Assembly: GCA_001661515.1 (NCBI GenBank)
Contig: LUVW01000006.1
Coordinates: forward strand, 100,608 to 164,607
Source of the DNA: Capniomyces stellatus
Taxonomy: Eukaryota > Kickxellomycota > Harpellomycetes > Harpellales > Legeriomycetaceae
Direction: 5' to 3'
DNA length: 64,000 bases
Notes under the pieces: model-generated
Told to the model about the DNA's origin: nothing
The model's database searches: none
What the model saw: the letters and a program-made list of their open reading frames with translations, nothing else
Position numbers and translations under genes: made by a program
In this document: positions 48,113 to 60,891 of the stretch, piece by piece
How positions within the stretch are numbered: position 1 is the stretch's first letter
How the letters are laid out: every line of letters starts with the position of its first letter

Positions 48113-49083
48113 ATGAGCAACTACCAAGAAAGGGTTATAAAGGAAACTGCCAGGAAAGTTTTAGATTCAGAAAACGAATTTGATTCGGATGTTAGTGACA
48201 CTGATTTGTTTGACGAGTTGGAAAATGATCCCGAATTTGAACGCCTCCGCGAACTCAGAATGGTTCAACTGAAGGCAGAGTACGTACACGATTTTGTTGT
48301 TTGAGGACACTACTCTCGATGACTCTGTTTTGCTTTATTTTATTTATCTTTTTGAAAGAGAAAAAGTTATTTCTGATTCTAAAATATTTATATTAAAATT
48401 ACTAGAATCGACAATGTAAAGCAAATGAAATCGAGTGGTCATGGAGAATTTAAAGATATAGAATTCGAGAAGGATTTAGTCAACATCATTGCTAAAACCA
48501 ACAAGGTTGTTGTCAGCTTCTACCACCACCAATTCAAACGCTGCGAAATCCTCAATGTCCATCTACAGGTAGGCTTATCAATATATCCAAAAGGAATGGA
48601 TTTTACTTTTTACAGGCAACAGTGTGTACTTTACTTTGCCCATTTACGACAATTCAGCAACATGTGCTTTCTGCAATAACAAACATATGGCATTAACCTT
48701 TGCTTTACACTGTAGAAACTATCCGAATCAAACTTTGATACTTTGTTTGTCAAATCCCACGTCGACAACTGTCCTTTTTCAGTTACAAAGTTCTCAGTAA
48801 AGATTTTACCCTGTGTTATTGTGTTCCATAAGGGAAAACCAGTTGACAGGTATGTATTGAGTTTTGCAACTTTAGCAGCCATATTATGTTTGGTGTGGAC
48901 CCGTTTGTTCCTACTGTATACCTTTTGGCCAAAGCGGGTTACCAACAACTGTATTTCCTTGTTTTACTTTACTAATGTAGGCTCGTTGGGTTTGAGGATC
49001 TGGGCAACACTGACAAATTTACCACAGAAGGTTTGCACAAATGGTTTACCCGTTCCAAAACCCTATCACCACCCAAAAAATAA
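48113..49083 (+). CDS. TXNDC9: TXNDC9 / phosducin-like thioredoxin-domain protein
   Basis: Four exons: 48113-48279, 48406-48568, 48716-48849 and 48981-49083, phases 2, 0 and 2, giving 188 residues. An N-terminal acidic helix (ENDPEFERLRELRMVQLKAE) precedes SSGHGEFKDIEFEKD, matching the TXNDC9 KGHGEY region. The thioredoxin-like fold follows: VVSFYHHQFKRCEILNVHL with one Cys and no CXXC pair, then KILPCVIVFHKGKPVDR and LVGFEDLGNTDKFTTE. Proteins of this group (human TXNDC9, yeast Plp1) bind the CCT chaperonin and modulate actin and tubulin folding rather than acting as redox enzymes. The exon joins fall inside conserved motifs, so the structure is reliable. Confidence 0.9.
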
Positions 49084-49627
49084 CCCGTAAACTTAGAATT
49101 TTTTATCACTCATTACTTTCAGCCATATAGCCACTGCGCTTTGCTTGCACCGCTTTTCTCACCATTATCCTTATAAATAAAAGTTGCTATCCATAACCCA
49201 TACCCAAGTATAATTTGGCAAACACTAGAGTTGATTAAACAACTTGATTTGCGCTGAGAAACTCGACATTTTAAAAAAGTATAATAACGATGTAGCCAGG
49301 CCATCTACTACAAACTGCAAGTTTCTAGACGGTTTATATAACGCCCTGCTTTTTTAGGTTCGGGTCAAACCACCTCACTTCCACTCCAACTAACTGAAAA
49401 TACCACAGAACAAGTAAAAGGCAGTGATATCTGAAAAACACAGCGCACTTGACATTGTTTGGTCAATCCTCTTTAATATCGAGCGGTTTATTGTATATCT
49501 TGGTGGAATTCTGAAAATAAAAAGAAGGAAAAAAAAAATGAGCAAGTGGCTCAACTGGACAGACATTAAGCATCTTGATTCAAAGCCAAAAACATATATA
49601 TGTATTAAACACTGGGCAACCATCCAA
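49084..49627. other. Convergent intergenic region, no gene seen
   Basis: AT-rich 3' flanks of TXNDC9 and VTI1. Open frames here are short and lack recognisable domains. Confidence 0.6.
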
Positions 49628-50925
49628 TCAGCGGCTTAGCTTGATGTACAGAATCAGGAATATCAACGATACAATTATAACAACAGCTGCATATGTAATC
49701 ATTTTGGACGTGGCCAGCCTAAACAAGACGTTATTATGTGCATTTACAAAAGCGCAACACTTCAGTTAGTTTGCATTCTTCTTCTTTGAGCCAGTAGGTA
49801 TATCAGCCAGTGACAGCTATTGACAAATCTTACCTTCTAATCATGATTTTCAAAGTGTGCTGCGAACTGTCAATGTGTGCATCGGCCTCTATAAGCTATG
49901 TTGTATGCATTCGGCGTTAAGTGCATTCTCAGCCACGTTTACCACGTGTCACTAACCGCCAACTTGGCATTTTCGTAATGAAAGTTACTTACCGTATCTC
50001 TGGTGTGTCTTATTTGCTCTCTTTGCAGCCGCAAGTCATTCAAAATATTGGCCCCAACAACCTCTAAATGTCATTTCACCAAAACATATGAAACAGCTGC
50101 GCAGCCAATTAAACGAAACACAGTAGTCATAATAACACAGAAGGCCAATAATCAGTAGATTCGGTTTCTTACCTGTCTCAATCGCAACTCTGTGGCTGTC
50201 TTGCAACCTTCTGCTGCTCTGCTGCAACCTATCGGTTCCCGACAACAACCGGGTCCGTTGGTCAACTCCTGCATCGTCATTGTCGCTATCGTACGTGTTT
50301 CCTCTCCCACCAAACAGCTCGTTTCTACTATTATCAAACCTCCCAACTCCATTCGATATTTCGCTCTACTCGTTAACAGCACACGATTTATACGTTTATA
50401 CATGTTCTCTTCTAACTCATAAACTTTTCTAAAATATTCAGCTATAATCAAACTCACTAAATCTCGTCTGAGCCTGGTGATTTGCGCCTTGTACCTTCTG
50501 ACTCTTGGGACTGCTTGCAGCTTCTCTTGACCCCTCATGTTAGATATCTCCAACTCCATTTGGCCCACCTATTTATCAACATTTGTGAAATACAGCATCA
50601 GTTGTCTAACTCTCTCTAATATATGTCTTATATAACACACCGCATTAACTCTTACCAGTTCCTCGGCTTCATCCAATTCCCTCTGAGTTGCTTTAATCGC
50701 CGTTCTTTTTTGATCTATTTTTTGTGCATTTATTAAACAACAATTTAACCAAACACTATTTTATTCGCTCTCACTTTTCCCCAAAATGTATATACTTGTT
50801 TTTTAAAAAAAATACCATTTACCTCCTCTTAGATTAGCAATAGAATTCTCTATTTTGGGCATAATGCTTTGAGAAAGATCCTGAAACTCATTCTCGTAGC
50901 TAATAAACATGCTATTATTCGACAT
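49628..50925 (-). CDS. VTI1: Vesicle-transport v-SNARE Vti1
   Basis: Seven exons on the minus strand: 50823-50925, 50656-50714, 50458-50568, 50173-50365, 49993-50063, 49834-49886 and 49628-49718, in consistent phases, giving 226 residues. The N-terminal Habc-type helices (SYENEFQDLSQSIMPKI, TAIKATQRELDEAEEL, RYKAQITRLRRDL) are followed by NSRNELFGG. The Qb-SNARE motif begins RLQQSSRRLQDSHRVAIET and continues through GANILNDLRLQREQI. A C-terminal anchor helix (MITYAAVVIIVSLIFLILYI) ends in KLSR. Vti1 pairs with different syntaxins in Golgi, endosome and vacuole fusion. Its zero-layer Gln lies in LRLQREQI. All six introns have good GT/AG ends. The assignment is firm. Confidence 0.92.
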
Positions 50926-51861
50926 CTTGGCTATTTGTGCGTCTCTTTTCTTTTTTATATGTCGTGTACTTTGATTTGTTGTAAAATGCTTGGCGTTTGA
51001 TTTCTTTACTTATGAATAATTATTTCGGTTGTATTAGCCTCTTATTGTCTATCCCGAATGTCGCTCTTGATGTTTTTCGAAACTTAATGCACAATTTATT
51101 TTGGTTTCTCTTGCCCTAGCCTGCCGTTTATTTCGCTTTCAAAATTCTGCAAAACTAAAATTGATGTTGCTCTTATTCGGTTTGAATCAAGTCCTTTGTT
51201 ATTGGTGTTGCCTCCTTTGTTTACCACGGTTGCTTTTATAGAAATGTTATATAAAAAAACCAAATTGCTGAAACTTTAAAATACAAAACTGGAAAGCCAA
51301 AATATAAAACTGAAAAAAAAACCAATTGTTTTATTGCTGCTGTAATATTCAAGCTTCTTTTTTCTTACAACTTTTTATTTCTGGTTTTTGGTTTACTCAC
51401 GTTTTTCGCTTTTAGCTGCCTTTTTTTTTTGGCATTAATCCAGCAACAAGCCAACATTTAATTTCCCCCCAATTTAATCCCATCTTGCAGAATCTAAATC
51501 ACGTGTTTGTTTTGTAAATTTACTCAATCAAATCACATACTTAGTGCCAACAATTAGACATCATTTTCAACCAACTCTGTGTTCAATAATGTTGTTATTC
51601 AGCCAGCTCTGTATTCAATAATGTTGTGTTCAGTATACCCAGCTTCCCAGGAAAATAAAAAAGATAGCCACTACTTTCCAAAGGATCACTCTCTTTTTTT
51701 TTTGCTTTAGGCGTGACCCAGGTTTCTAACTTTTCAAGCCTTGCCATTTAAATCTACATAAAATATGGTTTGTATATTATGTATGGTACGTATATTTATG
51801 TCTTTTATTTAAAATTCGAATAAAACAAAGATAAATAAACAAATCCAAAGACTTGGATTTA
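50926..51861. other. Intergenic, no gene seen
   Basis: Upstream of VTI1 and downstream of the subtilisin gene. AT-rich, with A and T runs only. Confidence 0.6.
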
Positions 51862-53481
51862 CTAGAGAAACTCAATTGTTGATTCTTTGGTTCTGGGATT
51901 CCCATTCCACAGCAAAATGTTTCTAGTATTAGGAGGAAGGTCCATAATGGAATCCTTAATCCCTCCTTCAATAAGCATTTTCTTTAGTTTCTTCGGGCTT
52001 AGTCGGGGGTTATTCCCCAATGCCATTGCGCCAACTCCAGTTACTATAGCCGCTGCCATCGATGTACCGCTAACAGCCTGTCGGAAACCCTTGGCTACAT
52101 TGGCAATTGGCGCATAAATGAATACCCCGGGTGCAAATAAATCTACACAGGGTCCATGATTGGATGCTGTATAATCGAATATATCGTTAAAAGGCATTAT
52201 CGACCCTACTATAACCGCGTCTTTGTTTCCTGCTGGCGAAAATTCGCATGCATCGCTTTGTGCATTGCCTGCACTAGCCACCACTAGCATCCCGTGCTTT
52301 GCAATCTCTGATATGGCTTTGTTCATATTTTCAGAAATACCATCCATGTTGACTGACAGATTGACTATTGCAGGTTTGTTCTTGTAATATATCAGCTTGT
52401 GCTTTATAACATAGTATAAGCCCTTCAGTATGTTTTCCTCGGATCCAACACCATCTGGTTCAATGACTTTAACGCTTATTATTTTCACATTCTTTGCAAC
52501 TCCCAGAGTCTTCCCCCCTATTATCCCCGCTACTGCTGTTCCGTGGCCGCGTGTATCCAGATTTTTATCTGGCGTTGAAATAAAGCTTTTATACCCCACC
52601 ACTTTATCTGCCAACTCTGTGTGCGATGAGTCCACTCCGGTATCAACCACAAACACAATCACCTCCTCCGACACTTTGGGGTATATGTACTCTTTCCCAT
52701 ACGGAAAATAATTGAAATTTCCGGGCTCGGTTCTTGATATTCTGCCCAAGTGCCAAGGTGCGTAGCCTGTCCGGGCCCAGCTTTTAGCACCACTTGGAAA
52801 GTCAAACAACGAAGTCGTATTTTTACTTTTGCTGCTCTTGGGCATCGAGTTCAGCACTGCTTTTCCTGACCTGGTAAGTCCTGTTAGCTTGGCCATCTCT
52901 TTTTCGATTGAGTCTTTGTGCTTGTCCTCGTTCATTGTTATTGGCAAGGTCTTTTTCCTTTTCTCGGTAAACAACACTCCCTCCAAGCTCTTTACGGTCC
53001 TGTCCAGCTCATCGCGGTAAGTAATAGCAATGATCTGTGTGGTCGAGTCATCTTCATTTATTGTTTCTATCTCTTCAATAACCGGCTCACCAGCCCTTTT
53101 GAAGTTCGGTTTGTTCTCTACCTCCACCACTGCTTCATCGTCTTCAAGCTTCTCCTTAGTTGCCCTTTTGCTGTTGCTGCTCTCATTGTCTATGCCCTCG
53201 CCGCCGTCTTCTCTACCTTCACTGCCTTCCTTTTCTGCTGTTTCCACTTTGATGTTATTGTTTTCGCTTTTTGCATCCTTGCTGCCTTTAGGAGCCACAA
53301 CATTTTTGATTGATTCTATTATATCGGACAGCTTGACCAGCTTGTTGTTTATTCCAATTATATACTTTGACTCGGTCTGGCCAACTGCCCTTACTCTCAT
53401 TGCAGCGGTATCTTTGGTTACACCAAGCATGGCCAAAGACACCAGAGCTGCGACTATTGTGTGTGCTGATAAATATTTCAT
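51862..53481 (-). CDS. Secreted subtilisin-like (S8) serine protease
   Basis: Intronless, 539 residues. A signal peptide (TIVAALVSLAMLGVTKDTAA) precedes a long, acidic, low-complexity propeptide. That propeptide holds an inhibitor-I9-like segment at about residues 149-180 (IIAITYRDELDRTVKSLEGV). The catalytic domain starts near residue 235, with Asp280 in VVDTGVD, His313 in RGHGTAVAG, the oxyanion Asn406 in ASAGNAQSD and Ser474 in SGTSMAAA, all intact. It belongs to the proteinase-K-like group common in fungi, which digest extracellular or host protein. The pre-domain between I9 and catalytic part is unusually long and charged. It ends shortly after the domain with no C-terminal module, unlike the S1 genes. 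Catalytic competence is likely; the target is unknown. Confidence 0.92.
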   Translation of the reverse strand: MKYLSAHTIVAALVSLAMLGVTKDTAAMRVRAVGQTESKYIIGINNKLVKLSDIIESIKNVVAPKGSKDAKSENNNIKVETAEKEGSEGREDGGEGIDNESSNSKRATKEKLEDDEAVVEVENKPNFKRAGEPVIEEIETINEDDSTTQIIAITYRDELDRTVKSLEGVLFTEKRKKTLPITMNEDKHKDSIEKEMAKLTGLTRSGKAVLNSMPKSSKSKNTTSLFDFPSGAKSWARTGYAPWHLGRISRTEPGNFNYFPYGKEYIYPKVSEEVIVFVVDTGVDSSHTELADKVVGYKSFISTPDKNLDTRGHGTAVAGIIGGKTLGVAKNVKIISVKVIEPDGVGSEENILKGLYYVIKHKLIYYKNKPAIVNLSVNMDGISENMNKAISEIAKHGMLVVASAGNAQSDACEFSPAGNKDAVIVGSIMPFNDIFDYTASNHGPCVDLFAPGVFIYAPIANVAKGFRQAVSGTSMAAAIVTGVGAMALGNNPRLSPKKLKKMLIEGGIKDSIMDLPPNTRNILLWNGNPRTKESTIEFL

Positions 53482-55529
53482 CCTACCGATTTTTCCTTGC
53501 TCAGACAGGCTGATGCTGCGCTCTTTGATTTATCGTTTCAACAGCTAAACCCCGTAACCCAAGAAATCTATACGGCTATATCTGTCAAAAAAAATTGATT
53601 AGGCGACAAACTAGACGATCGACGCAAGACTTAAATGCTCCGTTTAGATACTCTATGTAAATTGCTGGTTTTTGATATTTTGTAACAATGGCGATATTAT
53701 ATTGTTTTTTAAGGTTTAAAAACTATTGTTGCATTATTAAAAGGGTTTAGATAGAAATGGGATATTGGGACTAACTAAAGATAAAAGCAAAATTGGCAAA
53801 TGTATGCTAGTCGCTTTAATGTAAATGTTTGTTTTAAAGTCACAAGTTTTTTGTTTGAGATACGCTGCAAGTTGCAGTTACAAAAGCGTCTCTTTCTCCA
53901 ACTTTAAGCTATGTGTTCAGTCGGTCACATACAAACAATAGTTTTCAACAGTATCCCTTTTCAAGTGGTATTGCCGTCATTGCTATCTATTTAAAAGCTC
54001 GATTTAAACCATTGTTTGTTTATCCATTATTCAGGGTTTTTCGGGTGGTAATGTCGATGTCCAGTTATTTGTTATTTATTATTTGTCGAGTTTTTATTAG
54101 CCAGTTTTACGATTAACATATAAACTCTAATTCTTTTTTTTATACTGAAATAAATTCTAATTTTGGCTTTTTTTTTTATGACTTTGTTTACCAATTTAAA
54201 CAACTTTAGGCTAGTGTGAACTTTAGAGATAAATAAACACTTGGGAAAATGTTTTGAACTAGACTAGCCTAATTAACTGGCTGTTTCCCAACAGCATATT
54301 TTTTTCACCATTTTCAGGAACGGTTTCTCTTCTTTTGCCAAATATTGCTTTGAATTGATAAAAGCAAAAGATTATAAATCAACGCTTTTTATGCTCTACC
54401 AAGACCGTTTAACAAAACATGTAACAAATCGGGTATATTCAAAAAAAAACTTCCCTTGAAAAAAAGTATATGTTCTCGTTTAACCGATTACAGAGACGGA
54501 AATCCATCGAATGTCTAAATCGGTGTGCAGTAAATCAATATGTAGTAAACGGTATGCATTGTACCCAGTTTCACGTCGTACAGCGTATGTCTTATGTTAT
54601 ACCGGTGGCCGCTTTTTAGGAATAGCACAATATAAAGCTGTGTCTCGGATTACTCTAGTAAATTGTATTCAACACCAGTCTACAGATACTTTTGACTATA
54701 TTCGTTTTAGATTGCTATGGGTTATAGCTTAGTCAGTTTTAACTATAGTCCACTTTAACTCTGTATCTATCATGGCTATTTAAAGTGGTCCATACTATGA
54801 TGTTTGTTGTATCGTGCTTGATTTGCACTGAAACGCAGCGAGCTTCTTATTTGTTTTGGATGCCTTTTAACACAAACAAATCGAATCAATTAAAGTCTAA
54901 ATCGGCCTTTTTTTTATGGATTTATTGTTTATTATTTACTTTTCTACGCTTCTGGGATGCCTACTGCTTAGCGGAATAACATTGGGCTATTGGCCAACAC
55001 TTGCTCGAAATATTTCTGCTTAGCTCAGATTGTTATTAGTAAAGTCTAAACATCATTAAATGCTGAAAACTGGAGTTTACATGCTGCCAACATAATCAGT
55101 GCTTGAGACTAGCTAATGTTTCGTCGGTTTGATATATATAAACTATGTACATATTAAAGTCGGTTAATGGTACACATTGCATACATTACGAGTATCACAT
55201 ATATTGGCTCGAATGACTATGTTGTTATCCAAGAAAAAGACCAGCGCATACTACATTTGCTTACTTTACACAAAATGGCTCGCCAAGAAAGTTGCGATTT
55301 AGAGCGACCCAATAAGATCGCAGAACTGATTGGTTTTCTCGGGAAAAAAATTGCTTTTTTTAAATAGTAGTTAATCGAGAATTGAATTATTACTAAAAAA
55401 AAAACCAAAGATAAGTAGAATTGAATGAATCAGAATATAATCTAGACTTTGTTTCACCAAGTTAATAAATAGTCAAAGTATAGTTTTGGAATTTGGAAAG
55501 AGGTAGGAAATCAGCAAACTCAAAAAACG
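53482..55529. other. 2 kb intergenic, no gene seen
   Basis: 5' flanks of the divergent subtilisin and mL43 genes. Several short open frames exist (53913-54116, 54511-54732) but none looks like a protein family. Confidence 0.5.
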
Positions 55530-56226
55530 ATGGCGTTAAACAAACCAACAAAGTATATTCAGCTAGTTCAGAATCTCACTACAGGACTTGGAGCGACTAA
55601 ACTAAACGACAGCGTTAAAAGCGTAACATTAACGTTTTGCCAAAAAACAAGATCCTATGGCGCAAGGTATGATTATTTTTTTCGCCTTTGATCTTGCTTT
55701 TTTTTTTTCTTCAAGTATTTTTTTATTAATTTTTGGGTACTGAACATAAGACGCCTAGAAAAATGAAAGAGTGAATTGTGTGAATCTATTATATGTTAAA
55801 GATTGTCGATTATCACGAGAAATGAGACCATTCGATGATTTATTGTTTTTGTTTGTTGAGATTGCTTTGTTCTTGTTTACTTGTCTGACATTTTTTATAT
55901 CGATTTGTACATGGGAATAGACATTTTTGGCGAAAGGATCTCCCGCGCCTACAGTTCACAAATCCAAATGTCAAATTCAACGTGATATTGTCTCAGGAAA
56001 AGATTAAACCAAAGATCGAAATAGGATTCGGTAAGACCAAGATTCTGCCTTGTAAATTTAACTGAATTCTAAAATCTGGTCGACATTTACAACAGCGAAA
56101 ACAAAGGCGTATATTCTAATTGTGTACAATCTAATATACTTTACTATAGATAACGCAAAGAAGGAAGTTGATGTGTCTGGCCTAAGCTCCCAAGACGTGT
56201 ATAAAAAGCTGATCAGTAGCATTTAG
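55530..56226 (+). CDS. mL43: Mitochondrial large-subunit ribosomal protein mL43
   Basis: Three exons: 55530-55666, 55921-56030 and 56150-56226 (phases 2 and 1), giving 107 residues. The fold is the L51/S25/CI-B8 thioredoxin-like domain: YIQLVQNLTTGLGATKL, VTLTFCQKTRSYGARHFW, LPRLQFTNPNVKFNVIL, then a C-terminal helix with VSGLSSQDVYKKL. This matches mL43 (yeast MrpL51, human MRPL43) better than the related NDUFA2 subunit because of the RKDLPRLQFTNPNV segment. It is a structural protein of the mitoribosomal large subunit; mS38 at 24 kb belongs to the small subunit. Confidence 0.9.
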
Positions 56227-56965
56227 AAGGAAAAAAAACACCCCTTTTCAACCCTAATTTAACCATTATAATAAATTTACTTCAAATATATATATATAAT
56301 CAAAACCTCTATAAAAAAAATTTCCTCAGTGCCTCCAACTAGGGGCGTGAAAATAAAAATCATAGCGCTATCCAAGTGACTTCGTGTTAAGTGGTGTAAA
56401 ATGTGAGTGATCGGTACCGAGAGTCTGATAGGGAATGAATCGAGTCTGCGCATGGTTATAAGATATGCTGTTGGTAGCAATAAAGTTGCTGTTTGTACAC
56501 TGCAAACTATATTTAACTAGCACTACATTTGACTGGTACTACACATGTCCAAAATGTTTAGCCAAAGATACTTTCAAAGCCTAATTACTTGTTGGTATTG
56601 TTCAAAAACTCAAACAAAGACCTGTTGGCTAGAAAACGGTATCCAGCATCAGCACGAGATGCGCAGAGTGTAATTCCAAGGTTTGGTTTGTTGGGCTGAA
56701 GCTAAAAAAGTACAATTTCAAAGCGTCATTGATTTTTTTTCAAAAAAAATAAAATAAAATTTTGGCAACTTTGATTTTATTATTGCCGAGTTTCTGTTGC
56801 CAACGAATCGAAGAAATAGTAAGCAAAGTCAAAAGAAATGTTGAATTAAAGTTGTTACTAAATACAGATTCAAATTCAATCTCCTCTTTTCAACTTCTGG
56901 CTTTAATAAATTGATATACATCAATCTACAAAAAGGCCGATTGATAATATAAACACATTAGCGAA
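56227..56965. other. Intergenic, no gene seen
   Basis: 3' flank of mL43 and promoter region of TFB4. AT-rich with an (AT)n stretch near 56288. Confidence 0.6.
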
Positions 56966-58927
56966 ATGGAATTCTCTGAGGGTAAAAACGCGACAGCACT
57001 TTTCTTTTTCTCAATAATGACGCGATACTAAAAAAAAACAAGTCGAGGCTGGTTAAATGAGTTTTTTTTATGGAGCAGACTGAATGTTTTGAGTGCAATA
57101 CATAGCTTGCGATTTAAGCCCAGTGTACAATAGCGAACTAGGATATTTTGGGTGGAATTGTTGAATGTAGCTTACTGGCAATAAATCTTTGTTTTTGAAA
57201 ATTAAATTAGATGATCCAAGTTTGTTGGTTCTAGTAATTGACTGCAATCCATTTCAATGGGCAAAAGTCGATATAAAGTTTGGAGAGGCAATAACACAGG
57301 TGCTGGTGTATATAAATGCATATCTTGCACTGCGGCCAGAAAACAAACTTGCGATAATAGGCTCTACTGTTGACAACTGGTAGGAATTACAAATAGCCAA
57401 GTGTGGCACCTTATCTTATCATTTATTCAAGAATTCGGCAGCATAATCGGTGCATAAACAGGCACAAAAAATGATATAGTGCAACATATTGAATGTGAGT
57501 GCATGGGTGTACAATAGCGAGTTTTTGTATCCACGAGCAACTGGAAGCTCCGATGGTCAAACAGGATCGACTTTGGATATTGGCAATGGGCTTTTTCAGA
57601 AAGCCGATGAAGGTGTTATTGCTGGTTTGAAGGAGCTTTCGAAAAGCACGAATTTCCCGTTAAGCAACTCTAAAGGTTCGGATTGGTTCTACACATTGGT
57701 ATAAAATGTAAAATGTAAAATGGAATTTGGAATTTGGAATTTGGAACAAGCTTGGCACGTGGACCATTATTTACTCGTCATTTTTGTTGGGTTATGAATA
57801 CAAACATAGATACTACAAAGATCTCTATGGCGCTGTCACGGGCATTGGGATGTAAGTAGTGAACCTGTGGTGATGCAATCGAGAAGACTGTTGGTGAATG
57901 CGGCAGTTGTTTTTAGTTTTGGATGTTTTTTTAAAGGTAATTAAATGGAAATTAGATATTAGCAAAATTACCAGAGATCAAACGTCTTTTAAGCAGCAGT
58001 GTAGAATACTGGTGATATCGGTTTCTAACGACGATGCAAAACAGTATATTTCAATCATGAACACGATATTCGCAGCTCAGAAATTGGTAAGTTTGAATGG
58101 ATAAGTACTCTAACCATAAGCGGCGTCAAGGAGTTTTTTGGTTGCTTCTGACTTTTTTTCTTTGGCTTGATTGATTGAAAACACAGACTATCTGGTGGTT
58201 TGAAAGTACCTGTCAAGCACAATGTACAAATCTTTGAAAATAAGTATAGGACCTAAGTTTAACGTTTTGGATTGTGTGTGTGTCTACTTTGATTTTTGTG
58301 GTTTAGGGTGTTTTGATAGATGTGTGCAGAGTGATTGATAGCAACTCGGCATTCCTTGAACAGGCCTCTGAAATTACTGGAGGTACATTTGTGCAAGAGT
58401 TTTTGCCGGAAGGACTTTTACAGACTCTTATGGTTAGCGGCTTTTTCTATACTTATTTATTTATTCTTCTTACAGTTGATGTCATTGGCTCTACCATTAT
58501 TGTGACAGATAATGTCTTTTAGAGAGTGTTGACTGGGTAAAGGAAGAAATCAACAAAACTCGCTTATAAATACTGCGACTAATTGTGTCTTTTTTGTTGG
58601 ATTTGAATTTGGATCTGCATTATAGTTTACTTTTCTGGCTGATCAGTACTCTAGAGAGTTTTTGGTATTGCCCGGCAAAAAGGAAGTTGATTTCCGAGCA
58701 GTTTGCTTTTGCCATAAAACAATAGTGGATATTGGGTATGTCTGCTCGGTTTGTCTATCAAGTAAGTCTGATTTTCAGAATTCCGCCATTTGAATTGGCT
58801 ACACTCTTGCCATCCGTTTGACTCTCTAGCACTGATTTTGATAAAACGTTAAACGAATCTTTACATTATATTTTCAATGTACACAGTCTTTTGTAAATAT
58901 ATTCCTGTTTGTGCGACTTGCCAGTAA
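56966..58927 (+). CDS. TFB4: TFIIH core subunit Tfb4 (p34/GTF2H3)
   Basis: Eight exons: 56966-56981, 57211-57379, 57518-57698, 57821-57851, 57917-58086, 58307-58432, 58626-58761 and 58887-58927, giving 289 residues in consistent phases. The von Willebrand A-like domain opens with DDPSLLVLVIDCNPFQWAK, then VYINAYLALRPENKLAIIG, EFLYP, RILVISVSNDDAKQYISIMN and AFLEQASEITGGTFV. The C4 zinc-finger region is VCFCHKTIVDIGYVCSVCLS followed, across the last intron, by IFCKYIPVCATC to the stop. Tfb4 pairs with Ssl1 in TFIIH for transcription initiation and nucleotide-excision repair. The 16-base first exon (MEFSE) and the 31-base fourth exon are inferred from phase. The zinc-finger junction strongly supports the last intron. 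Confidence 0.9.
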
Positions 58928-60891
58928 GTGAATATTCCAAATTATATGAATCTTTACTACTAAAAAGGGGTATTTTTGGTCCTTGATTTACTGTTTTACT
59001 GTGATTTTCAGTTGGTAATAACATCAATATACATTGAATGATTGTGCGTGTTTTTATGAAAATTAGGTCCAAGTTTGTTTATAAAATTCTTTCAAACCCC
59101 CAGGATGACAGTCAAGTTGGGGTCTAGATAGTATAGCGAGAGTCTGTTATATTACTGTATATACCAGTATGACGCATTTCCTTTATTCGAGAGCCTGTAT
59201 CTATTTTATTTTTGTTAACTAGTTGAAATCCGGCCTATTTTTGGTTCATTTTTTTGTTTTTTTTTATTGTTGCTAGTATTTTCTTTGGGTACAAGACATT
59301 ACCTTTCATAATTTCAGTGCAAATATAATGAAACCAACATATGCTTTTTGATAGTAAAAAGCAAGAATGAACAAAGATATTATCAATATTTCAATAAAAA
59401 AAAAGCTACAGAATGTAACTAAAGGTAATAAGAACTCATCAACAGATTAGATCAAGATATATACTACCTAAAAGTGTTGACACGGGGGTTTCCGGGTTTA
59501 CAAATAAATTGGGATCATTGATACTTGTAGCCTACTGATATGGCGACGATACTGTTCATGCTGTTGATGTTTTAACCCCTATATGTGGGGAAAGAAGTCT
59601 GATGTTATAAACAGAGCTAGCACTTGTGGGTAAAAATAGGAGCGAAGGGGAAGAAGGAAAGCGAGTGTTTAGGTGGAATGAATTTGGTACAAGTAAAAGT
59701 TGTAGAAACAATCCTGATGTTAAAGCATTAAATGAAATTAGGGGGGGAATCAACCAATACGAGCGTAGAGTTAGGAAATCCAAATAGTGTGGAATAAAAT
59801 TAACGGAGTTGTAAAGAGAAAACCAGTAAAAAAACGCAAAAGAAATTAATGAGCAACGGAATAGGGACGTTTTGATTGAGCCAGAAGGACAATTGTAGAG
59901 TAAATGATTTAAAAAAAAAAAAAACGAAACAATAAGTTGGATGAACACTGGAATAAAAATGGGAAATTAAAGAGTAAAGTAGAAGAAAGAGATAAAAAAA
60001 ATAAAAAAAGAGGGAGTTTTGTGTAATTAAAAAGTTGGAAAGGAATAGAAAAAAAAATAACAACACGCATAAAAGTTGGAAAAGGTAGGGAGTAAATAAA
60101 TGAAGAGATGGTTAACGCGGATTTTAATTAATATCAACTTTCTTTTAAGCGATTAAACCAAAAGAAAAAAACAAGGTGTGATAAAATAATATATAGTTGA
60201 GCAAGAAAACAAAACGAAAAAAAATAAAATAAATAAAAGATTAAAAATTATACAAGTTGGCAAAAAGGAGTAAAGAAAAAAAAAGGAAGAGGAAAAAAAG
60301 GAAGGAAAGCAAGAGAAAGGACACAGAAGTGACAAATAATAGAGTATCTACTGCTTGAAACACAAAGAGCAAAGGAAGTTAAACCAGAATTTGAAAAAGA
60401 AAAGAAAAGAAAGCAGATTTGACATTCAAGAGAAAAGAAAGACTAGCCGAAGTTTACAACAGGAGCATTAGGTCATTACAGGATTAAGAGGAGAGGTAGA
60501 TTTAAACAGTTAAAGGGTTATAGGAATAAGAGATAAAATAGGGGAATTGAAGTTAAAAGCAAAAAAAAAAAAAAAAAAGNNNAAAAAAAAAAAAAAAAAA
60601 AAAAAAAGGTAAATAAAGTGAAAAGAAAAGCAAGAAAATGGTTGTAAAACTGGGTAGATGGTATGGTTGAAATATGAATCTGTAGAAGGATATGGTCTAA
60701 ATTAATGTAGAAAGAGTGGATGTTTGCAAAGATGAAATTAAAAACAAGTAATAAAGAGGAGCTACATTTGGGGATGAGACTAAACGATTATGTGTGTGTG
60801 TGAAATGGATGAAATTTAGCAGATAGGCAGGATAAGAGGCGGAGAAAAGTGAGAAATTGATAAATAGAAGTTGATATTATACGAGAAAATA
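58928..60891. other. 2 kb intergenic, purine-rich upstream of the KH gene
   Basis: T-mixed 3' flank of TFB4, then about 1.3 kb with a strongly purine-rich plus strand leading to the KH-protein start. It contains the three-N gap at 60580-60582 inside an A homopolymer. No gene seen. Confidence 0.6.
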
